64,000 nucleotides of DNA from Escarpia spicata (taxonomy: Eukaryota; Annelida; Polychaeta; Sabellida; Siboglinidae): NCBI GenBank assembly GCA_963995525.1, contig CAXEFP010000001.1:1640201-1704200 (forward strand). Reading direction: 5' to 3'. Below are positions 38,345 to 49,177 of this stretch, in pieces. A model generated the notes under the pieces. The model was given only the letters and a program-made list of their open reading frames with translations, made no database searches and was not told the DNA's origin. Both the position numbers and the translations under genes were made by a program. Position 1 is the first letter of the stretch. The number at the start of each line of letters is the position of its first letter.

Positions 38345-38361
38345 ACATGCATTCCCATTTG
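38269..38361. repeat. 12-bp inverted repeat (11/12 match), 69-bp spacer
   Basis: CAAATGGGGATG at 38269 to 38280 and CATTCCCATTTG at 38350 to 38361 are reverse complements apart from one position, which would be a G-T wobble in RNA. They frame the part of the unit holding the 22-bp duplication. The right arm changes to ATTCCAATTTG near 19460, 21415 and 23370 and to ATTCCGATTTG near 24349, 25977 and 27930. Confidence 0.7.
38295..38326 (+). repeat. Internal direct repeat TAACTTACGT x2, 22-bp period
   Basis: TAACTTACGT occurs at 38295 to 38304 and again at 38317 to 38326, a 22-bp offset, about two helical turns. The first copy runs into the palindrome TTACGTAA (38299 to 38306); the second reads TTACGTGACGGGG. 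The first copy is changed to CTTACCTAA in a subset of units (for example 2151, 8667, 14527, 20713, 34390), which destroys the palindrome; the second copy is far more constant, with CTTATGTGAC only near 33762 and 36368. Confidence 0.8.
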
Positions 38362-38386
38362 GGGTTAATCTAGTTATGTGTGTAGC

Positions 38387-38396
38387 TTGATATCAA
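38387..38396. other. 10-bp palindrome TTGATATCAA
   Basis: A perfect palindrome at unit positions 288 to 297 containing an EcoRV site. It is among the most constant parts of the unit: I saw it intact in essentially every copy read. It is followed by the hypervariable triplet CTAGCC / CTACCC / CTTGCC. Confidence 0.8.
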
Positions 38397-38402
38397 TCTA
38401 GC

Positions 38403-38412
38403 CTTCGTGAAG
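38403..38412. other. Short hairpin-forming motif CTTCGTGAAG
   Basis: Four-base arms CTTC and GAAG flank GT. It is conserved in nearly all units; CTTCTTGAAG near 4210 and TTTCGTGAAG near 57627, 58930, 61537 and 62840 are exceptions. The size is too small to assign a role. Confidence 0.6.
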
Positions 38413-39077
38413 ATTTGTAACATGCAAAACATCTATTTGGGGTAAGACCACAGTAAGGATCCTTCCGCCGAAAAAAGTGCACTACAAATACCGTTTTGCT
38501 GTGATATGCATTAATTTTTTTCAAACATTTTGACATGGGACATGTTTGTCTCGTGAGTACTGAATGTACTGCTGCTTTAGACAAGATAAAACATCAAATG
38601 GGGATGAGTTTTCACACCTATAACTTACGTAATATGTTCTTGTAACTTACGTGACGGGGATAAAACGGTAACATGCATTCCCATTTGGGGTTAATCTAGT
38701 TATGTGTGTAGCTTGATATCAATCTACCCTTCGTGAAGATTTGTAACATGCAAAACATCTATTTGGGGTAAGACCACATTAAGGATCCTTCCGCCGAAAA
38801 AAGTGCACTACAAATACCGTTTTGCTGTGATTTGCATTAATTTTTTTCGAAAACTTTGATATGGGACATGTTTGTCTCGTGAGTACTGAAGGTACTGCTG
38901 CTTTAGACAAGATAAAACATCAAATGGGGATGAGTTTTCACACCTATAACTTACGTAATATGTTCTTGTAACTTACGTGACGGGGATAAAACGGTAACAT
39001 GCATTCCCATTTGGGGTTAATCTAGTTATGTGTGTAGCTTGATATCAATCTAGCCTTCGTGAAGATTTGTAACGTGC

Positions 39078-41683
39078 AAAACATCTATTTGGGGTAAGAC
39101 CACATTAAAGATCATTCCGCCGAAAAAAGTGCACTACAAATACCGTTTTGCTGTGATATACATTAATTTGTTTCGAACACTTTGATATGGGACATGTTTG
39201 TCTCGTGAGTACTGAAGGTACTGCTGCTTTAGACAAGAAAAAACTTCAAATGGGGATGAGTTTTCACACCTATAACTTACGTAATATGTTCTTGTAACTT
39301 ACGTGACGGGGATAAAACGGTAACATGCATTCCCATTTGGGGTTAATCTAGTTATGTGTGTAGCTTGATATCAATCTACCCTTCGTGAAGATTTGTAACA
39401 TGCAAAACATCTATTTGGGTAAGACCACATTAAGGATCCTTCCACCGAAAAAAGTGCACTACAAATACCGTTTTGCTGTGTTATGCATTAATTTTTTTCG
39501 AACATTTTGACATGGGACATGTTTGTCTCGTGAGTACTGAATGTACTGCTGCTTTAGACAAGATAAAACATCAAATGGGGATGAGTTTTCACACCTATAA
39601 CTTACGTAATATGTTCTTGTAACTTACGTGACGGGGATAAAACGGTAACATGCATTCCCATTTGGGGTTAATCTAGTTATGTGTGTAGCTTGATATCAAT
39701 CTAGCCTTCGTGAAGATTTGTAACGTGCAAAACATCTATTTGGGGTAAGACCACATTAAAGATCCTTCCGCCGAAAAAAGTGCATTACAAATACCGTTTT
39801 GCTGTGATATGCATTAATTTTTTTCGAACATTTTGACATGGGACATGTTTGTCTCGTGAGTACTGAATGTACTGCTGCTTTAGACAAGATAAAACATCAA
39901 ATGGGGATGAGTTTTCACACCTATAACTTACGTAATATGTTCTTGTAACTTACGTGACGGGGATAAAACGGTAACATGCATTCCCATTTGGGGTTAATCT
40001 AGTTATGTGTGTAGCTTGATATCAATCTAGCCTTCGTGAAGATTTGTAACATGCAAAACATCTATTTGGGGTAAGACCACAGTAAGGATCCTTCCGCCGA
40101 AAAAAGTGCACTACAAATACCGTTTTGCTGTGATATGCATTAATTTTTTTCGAACATTTTGACATGGGACATGTTTGTCTCGTGAGTACTGAATGTACTG
40201 CTGCTTTAGACAAGATAAAACATCAAATGGGGATGAGTTTTCACACCTATAACTTACGTAATATGTTCTTGTAACTTACGTGACGGGGATAAAACGGTAA
40301 CATGCATTCCCATTTGGGGTTAATCTAGTTATGTGTGTAGCTTGATATCAATCTAGCCTTCGTGAAGATTTGTAACGTGCAAAACATCTATTTGGGGTAA
40401 GACCACATTAAAGATCATTCCGCCGAAAAAAGTGCACTACAAATACCGTTTTGCTGTGATATACATTAATTTGTTTCGAACACTTTGATATGGGACATGT
40501 TTGTCTCGTGAGTACTGAAGGTACTGCTGCTTTAGACAAGAAAAAACTTCAAATGGGGATGAGTTTTCACACCTATAACTTACGTAATATGTTCTTGTAA
40601 CTTACGTGACGGGGATAAAACGGTAACATGCATTCCCATTTGGGGTTAATCTAGTTATGTGTGTAGCTTGATATCAATCTACCCTTCGTGAAGATTTGTA
40701 ACATGCAAAACATCTATTTGGGTAAGACCACATTAAGGATCCTTCCACCGAAAAAAGTGCACTACAAATACCGTTTTGCTGTGTTATGCATTAATTTTTT
40801 TCGAACATTTTGACATGGGACATGTTTGTCTCGTGAGTACTGAATGTACTGCTGCTTTAGACAAGATAAAACATCAAATGGGGATGAGTTTTCACACCTA
40901 TAACTTACGTAATATGTTCTTGTAACTTACGTGACGGGGATAAAACGGTAACATGCATTCCCATTTGGGGTTAATCTAGTTATGTGTGTAGCTTGATATC
41001 AATCTAGCCTTCGTGAAGATTTGTAACGTGCAAAACATCTATTTGGGGTAAGACCACATTAAAGATCCTTCCGCCGAAAAAAGTGCATTACAAATACCGT
41101 TTTGCTGTGATATGCATTAATTTTTTTCGAACATTTTGACATGGGACATGTTTGTCTCGTGAGTACTGAATGTACTGCTGCTTTAGACAAGATAAAACAT
41201 CAAATGGGGATGAGTTTTCACACCTATAACTTACGTAATATGTTCTTGTAACTTACGTGACGGGGATAAAACGGTAACATGCATTCCCATTTGGGGTTAA
41301 TCTAGTTATGTGTGTAGCTTGATATCAATCTAGCCTTCGTGAAGATTTGTAACATGCAAAACATCTATTTGGGGTAAGACCACAGTAAGGATCCTTCCGC
41401 CGAAAAAAGTGCACTACAAATACCGTTTTGCTGTGATATGCATTAATTTTTTTCGAACATTTTGACATGGGACATGTTTGTCTCGTGAGTACTGAATGTA
41501 CTGCTGCTTTAGACAAGATAAAACATCAAATGGGGATGAGTTTTCACACCTATAACTTACGTAATATGTTCTTGTAACTTACGTGACGGGGATAAAACGG
41601 TAACATGCATTCCCATTTGGGGTTAATCTAGTTATGTGTGTAGCTTGATATCAATCTACCCTTCGTGAAGATTTGTAACATGC
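39078..41683 (+). repeat. Tetrameric HOR, period 1303 bp, two copies
   Basis: Copies run 39078 to 40380 and 40381 to 41683. The order is G; an E unit with CCTTCCACCG and GTGTTATGC; an AAAGATCC unit with GTGCATTAC and CATTTTGACATGG; and class K. CCTTCCACCG recurs 1303 bp apart (39440 and 40743). A third copy is at 45919 to 47221. Confidence 0.85.
40055..40380 (+). repeat. Class K monomer (CACAGTAAGG), carries the 63-codon minus-strand ORF
   Basis: Class K has CCACAGTAAGG where other classes have CCACATTAAGG, with GAATGTACTG. The change removes an in-frame TAA on the minus strand and opens a 63-codon frame from 40213 down to 40022. Other copies start near 19209, 21163, 23117, 38426, 41358, 43639, 46896, 49178, 49504, 52111 and 52437; 59604 has ACTATAAGG at the same place. 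The frame has no usual ATG at its start (it opens on TTG) and is interpreted as incidental. Confidence 0.8.
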
Positions 41684-42335
41684 AAAACATATATTTGGGG
41701 TAAGACCACATTAAGGATCCTTCCGCCGAAAAAAGTGCACTACAAATACCGTTTTGCTGTGATTTGCATTAATTTTTTTCGAAAACTTTGATATGGGACA
41801 TGTTTGTCTCGTGAGTACTGAAGGTACTGCTGCTTTAGACAAGATAAAACATCAAATGGGGATGAGTTTTCACACCTATAACTTACGTAATATGTTCTTG
41901 TAACTTACGTGACGGGGATAAAACGGTAACATGCATTCCCATTTGGGGTTAATCTAGTTATGTGTGTAGTTTGATATCAATCTAGCCTTCGTGAAGATTT
42001 GTAACGTGCAAAACATCTATTTGGGGTAAGACCACATTAAAGATCATTCCGCCGAAAAAAGTGCACTACAAATACCGTTTTGCTGTGATATGCATTAATT
42101 TTTTTCGAACATTTTGACATGGGACATGTTTGTCTCGTGAGTACTGAATGTACTGCTGCTTTAGACAAGATAAAACATCAAATGGGGATGAGTTTTCACA
42201 CCTATAACTTACGTAATATGTTCTTGTAACTTACGTGACGGGGATAAAACGGTAACATGCATTCCCATTTGGGGTTAATCTAGTTATGTGTGTAGCTTGA
42301 TATCAATCTAGCCTTCGTGAAGATTTGTAACGTGC
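41684..42335 (+). repeat. Two linking monomers (F and an AAAGATCATT unit)
   Basis: A class F unit with TTTGATATGG and a private GTAGTTTGATATC near 41968 is followed by a unit with AAAGATCATT but GATATGCATT and CATTTTGACATGG, so a G-type left part joined to an E-type right part. The same pair is repeated at 47222, 49830 and 52763. Confidence 0.7.
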
Positions 42336-45267
42336 AAAACATCTATTTGGGGTAAGACCACATTAAAGATCCTTCCGCCGAAAAAAGTGCACTACAAATA
42401 CCGTTTTGCTGTGATTTGCATTAATTTTTTTCGAAAACTTTCATATGGGACATGTTTGTCTCGTGAGTACTGAAGGTACTGCTGCTTTAGACAAGAAAAA
42501 ACTTCAAATGGGGATGAGTTTTCACACCTATAACTTACGTAATATGTTCTTGTAACTTACGTGACGGGGATAAAACGGTAACATGCATTCCCATTTGGGG
42601 TTAATCTAGTTATGTGTGTAGCTTGATATCAATCTAGCCTTCGTGAAGATTTGTAAAATGCAAAACATCTATTTGGGGTAAGACCACATTAAGGATCCTT
42701 CCGCCGAAAAAAGTGCACTACAAATACCGTTTTGCTGTGATATGCATTAATTTGTTTCAACATTTTGACATGGGACATGTTTGTCTCGTGAGTACTGAAT
42801 GTACTGCTGCTTTAGACAAGATAAAACATCAAATGGGGATGAGTTTTCACACCTATAACTTACGTAATATGTTCTTGTAACTTACGTGACGGGGATAAAA
42901 CGGTAACATGCATTCCCATTTGGGGTTAATCTAGTTATGTGTGTAGCTTGATATCAATCTAGCCTTCGTGAAGATTTGTAACATGCAAAACATATATTTG
43001 GGGTAAGACCACATTAAATATCCTTCCGCCGAAAAAAGTGCATTACAAATACCGTTTTGCTGTGATATGCATTAATTTTTTTCGAACACTTTTATATGGG
43101 ACATGTTTGTCTCGTGAGTACTGAAGGTACTGCTGCTTTAGACAAGATAAAACATCAAATGGGGATGAGTTTTCACACCTATAACTTACGTAATATGTTC
43201 TTGTAACTTACGTGACGGGGATAAAACGGTAACATGCATTCCCATTTGGGGGTAATCTAGTTATGTGTGTAGCTTGATATCAATCTAGCCTTCGTGAAGA
43301 TTTGTAACGTGCAAAACATCTATTTGGGGTAAGACCACATTAAAGATCCTTCCGCCGAAAAAAGTGCACTACAAATACCGTTTTGCTGTGATTTGCATTA
43401 ATTTTTTTCGAAAACTTTCATATGGGACATGTTTGTCTCGTGAGTACTGAAGGTACTGCTGCTTTAGACAAGAAAAAACTTCAAATGGGGATGAGTTTTC
43501 ACACCTATAACTTACGTAATATGTTCTTGTAACTTACGTGACGGGGATAAAACGGTAACATGCATTCCCATTTGGGGTTAATCTAGTTATGTGTGTAGCT
43601 TGATATCAATCTAGCCTTCGTGAAGATTTGTAACATGCAAAACATCTATTTGGGGTAAGACCACAGTAAGGATCCTTCCGCCGAAAAAAGTGCACTACAA
43701 ATACCGTTTTGCTGTGATATGCATTAATTTTTTTCGAACATTTTGACATGGGACATGTTTGTCTCGTGAGTACTGAATGTACTGCTGCTTTAGACAAGAT
43801 AAAACATCAAATGGGGATGAGTTTTCACACCTATAACTTACGTAATATGTTCTTGTAACTTACGTGACGGGGATAAAACGGTAACATGCATTCCCATTTG
43901 GGGTTAATCTAGTTATGTGTGTAGCTTGATATCAATCTAGCCTTCGTGAAGATTTGTAACGTGCAAAACATCTATTTGGGGTAAGACCACATTAAAGATC
44001 CTTCCGCCGAAAAAAGTGCACTACAAATACCGTTTTGCTGTGATTTGCATTAATTTTTTTCGAAAACTTTCATATGGGACATGTTTGTCTCGTGAGTACT
44101 GAAGGTACTGCTGCTTTAGACAAGAAAAAACTTCAAATGGGGATGAGTTTTCACACCTATAACTTACGTAATATGTTCTTGTAACTTACGTGACGGGGAT
44201 AAAACGGTAACATGCATTCCCATTTGGGGTTAATCTAGTTATGTGTGTAGCTTGATATCAATCTAGCCTTCGTGAAGATTTGTAAAATGCAAAACATCTA
44301 TTTGGGGTAAGACCACATTAAGGATCCTTCCGCCGAAAAAAGTGCACTACAAATACCGTTTTGCTGTGATATGCATTAATTTGTTTCAACATTTTGACAT
44401 GGGACATGTTTGTCTCGTGAGTACTGAATGTACTGCTGCTTTAGACAAGATAAAACATCAAATGGGGATGAGTTTTCACACCTATAACTTACGTAATATG
44501 TTCTTGTAACTTACGTGACGGGGATAAAACGGTAACATGCATTCCCATTTGGGGTTAATCTAGTTATGTGTGTAGCTTGATATCAATCTAGCCTTCGTGA
44601 AGATTTGTAACATGCAAAACATATATTTGGGGTAAGACCACATTAAATATCCTTCCGCCGAAAAAAGTGCATTACAAATACCGTTTTGCTGTGATATGCA
44701 TTAATTTTTTTCGAACACTTTTATATGGGACATGTTTGTCTCGTGAGTACTGAAGGTACTGCTGCTTTAGACAAGATAAAACATCAAATGGGGATGAGTT
44801 TTCACACCTATAACTTACGTAATATGTTCTTGTAACTTACGTGACGGGGATAAAACGGTAACATGCATTCCCATTTGGGGGTAATCTAGTTATGTGTGTA
44901 GCTTGATATCAATCTAGCCTTCGTGAAGATTTGTAACGTGCAAAACATCTATTTGGGGTAAGACCACATTAAAGATCCTTCCGCCGAAAAAAGTGCACTA
45001 CAAATACCGTTTTGCTGTGATTTGCATTAATTTTTTTCGAAAACTTTCATATGGGACATGTTTGTCTCGTGAGTACTGAAGGTACTGCTGCTTTAGACAA
45101 GAAAAAACTTCAAATGGGGATGAGTTTTCACACCTATAACTTACGTAATATGTTCTTGTAACTTACGTGACGAGGATAAAACGGTAACATGCATTCCCAT
45201 TTGGGGTTAATCTAGTTATGTGTGTAGCTTGATATCAATCTTGCCTTCGTGAAGATTTGTAACATGC
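42336..45267 (+). repeat. Pentameric HOR, period 1629 bp, 1.8 copies
   Basis: Copies start at 42336 and 43965. The order is F (TTTCATATGG) ending GTAAAATGC; TTTGTTTCAAC unit; A (TTTTATATGG) with the rare TTTGGGGGTAATC; F; class K. The second copy lacks the final K and its last F ends CTTGCC with a private GACGAGGAT near 45171. Confidence 0.8.
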
Positions 45268-45918
45268 AAAACATATATTTGGGGTAAGACCACATTAAAG
45301 ATCCTTCCGCCGAAAAAAGTGCACTACAAATACCGTTTTGCTGTGATATGCATTAATTTGTTTCGAACATTTTGACATGGGACATGTTTGTCTCGTGAGT
45401 ACTGAATGTACTGCTGCTTTAGACAAGATAAAACATCAAATGGGGATGAGTTTTCACACCTATAACTTACGTAATATGTTCTTGTAACTTACGTGACGGG
45501 GATAAAACGGTAACATGCATTCCCATTTGGGGTTAATCTAGTTATGTGTGTAGCTTGATATCAATCTACCCTTCGTGAAGATTTGTAACATGCAAAACAT
45601 CTATTTGGGTAAGACCACATTAAGGATCCTTCCGCCGAAAAAAGTGCACTACAAATACCGTTTTGCTGTGATATGCATTAATTGTTTTTGAACATTTTGA
45701 CATGGGACATGTTTGTCTCGTGAGTACTGAATGTACTGCTGCTTTAGACAAGATAAAACATCAAATGGGGATGAGTTTTCACACCTATAACTTACGTAAT
45801 ATGTTCTTGTAACTTACGTGACGGGGATAAAACGGTAACATGCATTCCCATTTGGGGTTAATCTAGTTATGTGTGTAGCTTGATATCAATCTAGCCTTCG
45901 TGAAGATTTGTAACGTGC
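45268..45918 (+). repeat. Two linking monomers resembling the 18-kb region
   Basis: A unit with TATATTTGGGG, AAAGATCC and TTTGTTTCGAACATTTT, like those at 18883 and 20837, is followed by an E' unit. With the class G unit next door, this is a small piece of the older dimer/hexamer architecture inside a newer region. Confidence 0.65.
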
Positions 45919-48850
45919 AAAACATCTATTTGGGGTAAGACCACATTAAAGATCATTCCGCCGAAAAAAGTGCACTACAAATACCGTTTTGCTGTGATAT
46001 ACATTAATTTGTTTCGAACACTTTGATATGGGACATGTTTGTCTCGTGAGTACTGAAGGTACTGCTGCTTTAGACAAGAAAAAACTTCAAATGGGGATGA
46101 GTTTTCACACCTATAACTTACGTAATATGTTCTTGTAACTTACGTGACGGGGATAAAACGGTAACATGCATTCCCATTTGGGGTTAATCTAGTTATGTGT
46201 GTAGCTTGATATCAATCTACCCTTCGTGAAGATTTGTAACATGCAAAACATCTATTTGGGTAAGACCACATTAAGGATCCTTCCACCGAAAAAAGTGCAC
46301 TACAAATACCGTTTTGCTGTGTTATGCATTAATTTTTTTCGAACATTTTGACATGGGACATGTTTGTCTCGTGAGTACTGAATGTACTGCTGCTTTAGAC
46401 AAGATAAAACATCAAATGGGGATGAGTTTTCACACCTATAACTTACGTAATATGTTCTTGTAACTTACGTGACGGGGATAAAACGGTAACATGCATTCCC
46501 ATTTGGGGTTAATCTAGTTATGTGTGTAGCTTGATATCAATCTAGCCTTCGTGAAGATTTGTAACGTGCAAAACATCTATTTGGGGTAAGACCACATTAA
46601 AGATCCTTCCGCCGAAAAAAGTGCATTACAAATACCGTTTTGCTGTGATATGCATTAATTTTTTTCGAACATTTTGACATGGGACATGTTTGTCTCGTGA
46701 GTACTGAATGTACTGCTGCTTTAGACAAGATAAAACATCAAATGGGGATGAGTTTTCACACCTATAACTTACGTAATATGTTCTTGTAACTTACGTGACG
46801 GGGATAAAACGGTAACATGCATTCCCATTTGGGGTTAATCTAGTTATGTGTGTAGCTTGATATCAATCTAGCCTTCGTGAAGATTTGTAACATGCAAAAC
46901 ATCTATTTGGGGTAAGACCACAGTAAGGATCCTTCCGCCGAAAAAAGTGCACTACAAATACCGTTTTGCTGTGATATGCATTAATTTTTTTCGAACATTT
47001 TGACATGGGACATGTTTGTCTCGTGAGTACTGAATGTACTGCTGCTTTAGACAAGATAAAACATCAAATGGGGATGAGTTTTCACACCTATAACTTACGT
47101 AATATGTTCTTGTAACTTACGTGACGGGGATAAAACGGTAACATGCATTCCCATTTGGGGTTAATCTAGTTATGTGTGTAGCTTGATATCAATCTACCCT
47201 TCGTGAAGATTTGTAACATGCAAAACATATATTTGGGGTAAGACCACATTAAGGATCCTTCCGCCGAAAAAAGTGCACTACAAATACCGTTTTGCTGTGA
47301 TTTGCATTAATTTTTTTCGAAAACTTTGATATGGGACATGTTTGTCTCGTGAGTACTGAAGGTACTGCTGCTTTAGACAAGATAAAACATCAAATGGGGA
47401 TGAGTTTTCACACCTATAACTTACGTAATATGTTCTTGTAACTTACGTGACGGGGATAAAACGGTAACATGCATTCCCATTTGGGGTTAATCTAGTTATG
47501 TGTGTAGCTTGATATCAATCTAGCCTTCGTGAAGATTTGTAACGTGCAAAACATCTATTTGGGGTAAGACCACATTAAAGATCATTCCGCCGAAAAAAGT
47601 GCACTACAAATACCGTTTTGCTGTGATATGCATTAATTTTTTTCGAACATTTTGACATGGGACATGTTTGTCTCGTGAGTACTGAATGTACTGCTGCTTT
47701 AGACAAGATAAAACATCAAATGGGGATGAGTTTTCACACCTATAACTTACGTAATATGTTCTTGTAACTTACGTGACGGGGATAAAACGGTAACATGCAT
47801 TCCCATTTGGGGTTAATCTAGTTATGTGTGTAGCTTGATATCAATCTAGCCTTCGTGAAGATTTGTAACGTGCAAAACATCTATTTGGGGTAAGACCACA
47901 TTAAAGATCCTTCCGCCGAAAAAAGTGCACTACAAATACCGTTTTGCTGTGATTTGCATTAATTTTTTTCGAAAACTTTCATATGGGACATGTTTGTCTC
48001 GTGAGTACTGAAGGTACTGCTGCTTTAGACAAGAAAAAACTTCAAATGGGGATGAGTTTTCACACCTATAACTTACGTAATATGTTCTTGTAACTTACGT
48101 GACGGGGATAAAACGGTAACATGCATTCCCATTTGGGGTTAATCTAGTTATGTGTGTAGCTTGATATCAATCTAGCCTTCGTGAAGATTTGTAAAATGCA
48201 AAACATCTATTTGGGGTAAGACCACATTAAGGATCCTTCCGCCGAAAAAAGTGCACTACAAATACCGTTTTGCTGTGATATGCATTAATTTGTTTCAACA
48301 TTTTGACATGGGACATGTTTGTCTCGTGAGTACTGAATGTACTGCTGCTTTAGACAAGATAAAACATCAAATGGGGATGAGTTTTCACACCTATAACTTA
48401 CGTAATATGTTCTTGTAACTTACGTGACGGGGATAAAACGGTAACATGCATTCCCATTTGGGGTTAATCTAGTTATGTGTGTAGCTTGATATCAATCTAG
48501 CCTTCGTGAAGATTTGTAACATGCAAAACATATATTTGGGGTAAGACCACATTAAATATCCTTCCGCCGAAAAAAGTGCATTACAAATACCGTTTTGCTG
48601 TGATATGCATTAATTTTTTTCGAACACTTTTATATGGGACATGTTTGTCTCGTGAGTACTGAAGGTACTGCTGCTTTAGACAAGATAAAACATCAAATGG
48701 GGATGAGTTTTCACACCTATAACTTACGTAATATGTTCTTGTAACTTACGTGACGGGGATAAAACGGTAACATGCATTCCCATTTGTGGTTAATCTAGTT
48801 ATGTGTGTAGCTTGATATCAATCTAGCCTTCGTGAAGATTTGTAACGTGC
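45919..48850 (+). repeat. Nine-unit block repeated from 40381 to 43312 (displacement 5538 bp)
   Basis: Unit order and rare marks (CCTTCCACCG, GTGTTATGC, GTAAAATGC, TTTGTTTCAAC) match 40381 to 43312 in register, 5538 bp or 17 units away. One difference is TTTGTGGTT near 48785 in place of TTTGGGGGTAATC near 43250 at the same site, which is the mark later found throughout the right end. Confidence 0.8.
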
Positions 48851-49177
48851 AAAACATCTATTTGGGGTAAGACCACATTAAGGATCCTTCCGCCGAAAAA
48901 AGTGCACTACAAATACCGTTTTGCTGTGATATGCATTAATTTTTTTTTGAACATTTTGACATGGGACATGTTTGTCTCGTGAGTACTGAATGTACTGCTG
49001 CTTTAGACAAGATAAAACATCAAATGGGGATGAGTTTTCACACCTATAACTTACGTAATATGTTCTTGTAACTTACGTGACGGGGATAAAACGGTAACAT
49101 GCATTCCCATTTGGGGTTAATCTAGTTATGTGTGTAGCTTGATATCAATCTAGCCTTCGTGAAGATTTGTAACATGC
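48851..49177 (+). repeat. Linking monomer with lengthened T-run
   Basis: This unit has TTAATTTTTTTTTGAAC (T9, no C) and is 327 bp. The same form recurs at about 51785 to 52110 as the last unit of the first nonamer, so it belongs to the same repeat period. Confidence 0.7.

Larger units (their letters stand above)
38100..38425 (+). repeat. Reference monomer (326 bp)
   Basis: This unit carries the commonest state at most variable sites, so I use it as the coordinate frame; unit position 1 is base 38100. By hand count it has 122 G+C of 326 (37%), with 56 C, 66 G and 10 CpG. It contains an A6 run at about unit 46 to 51, a T7 run at about 90 to 96, several 8 to 10 bp palindromes, two inverted-repeat pairs and an internal 22-bp duplication, all listed separately. 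The strand is the written one; the true biological orientation is unknown. Confidence 0.9.
38342..38426 (+). repeat. Exact 10-bp direct repeat GTAACATGCA, 75 bp apart
   Basis: GTAACATGCA is found at 38342 to 38351 and at 38417 to 38426, across the unit junction. The first copy is nearly invariant in the array. The second is a two-state site, GTAACATGC or GTAACGTGC, which helps define unit classes; GTAAAATGC occurs near 42655, 44284 and 48192. Confidence 0.7.
37773..39077 (+). repeat. Four linking monomers, including a divergent class D unit
   Basis: The units are D (37773, highly diverged), the reference monomer (38100), class K (38426, with TTTCAAACATT) and class F with TTTGATATGG. No register with flanking HORs was seen, so this looks like a junction between two amplified blocks. 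Confidence 0.7.

Noticed and set aside
38360..38372. Telomere-like TTGGGGTTAA motif
   Set aside because: It occurs once per 326-bp unit with no tandem run of a telomere repeat, so it is a chance match.
38100..38425. CENP-B box in the monomer
   Set aside because: The core TTCGnnnnAnnCGGG was checked on both strands. TTCG motifs (TTCGAACA, TTCGTGAA) and the only CGGGG (in GTGACGGGGAT) are not in the required spacing, and no CCCG occurs on the plus strand.
39404..39410. Promoter or terminator signals in A/T-runs and short palindromes
   Set aside because: The A6 and T7 runs and 8 to 10 bp palindromes recur in all units and have no gene next to them, so no regulatory role can be supported from sequence alone.
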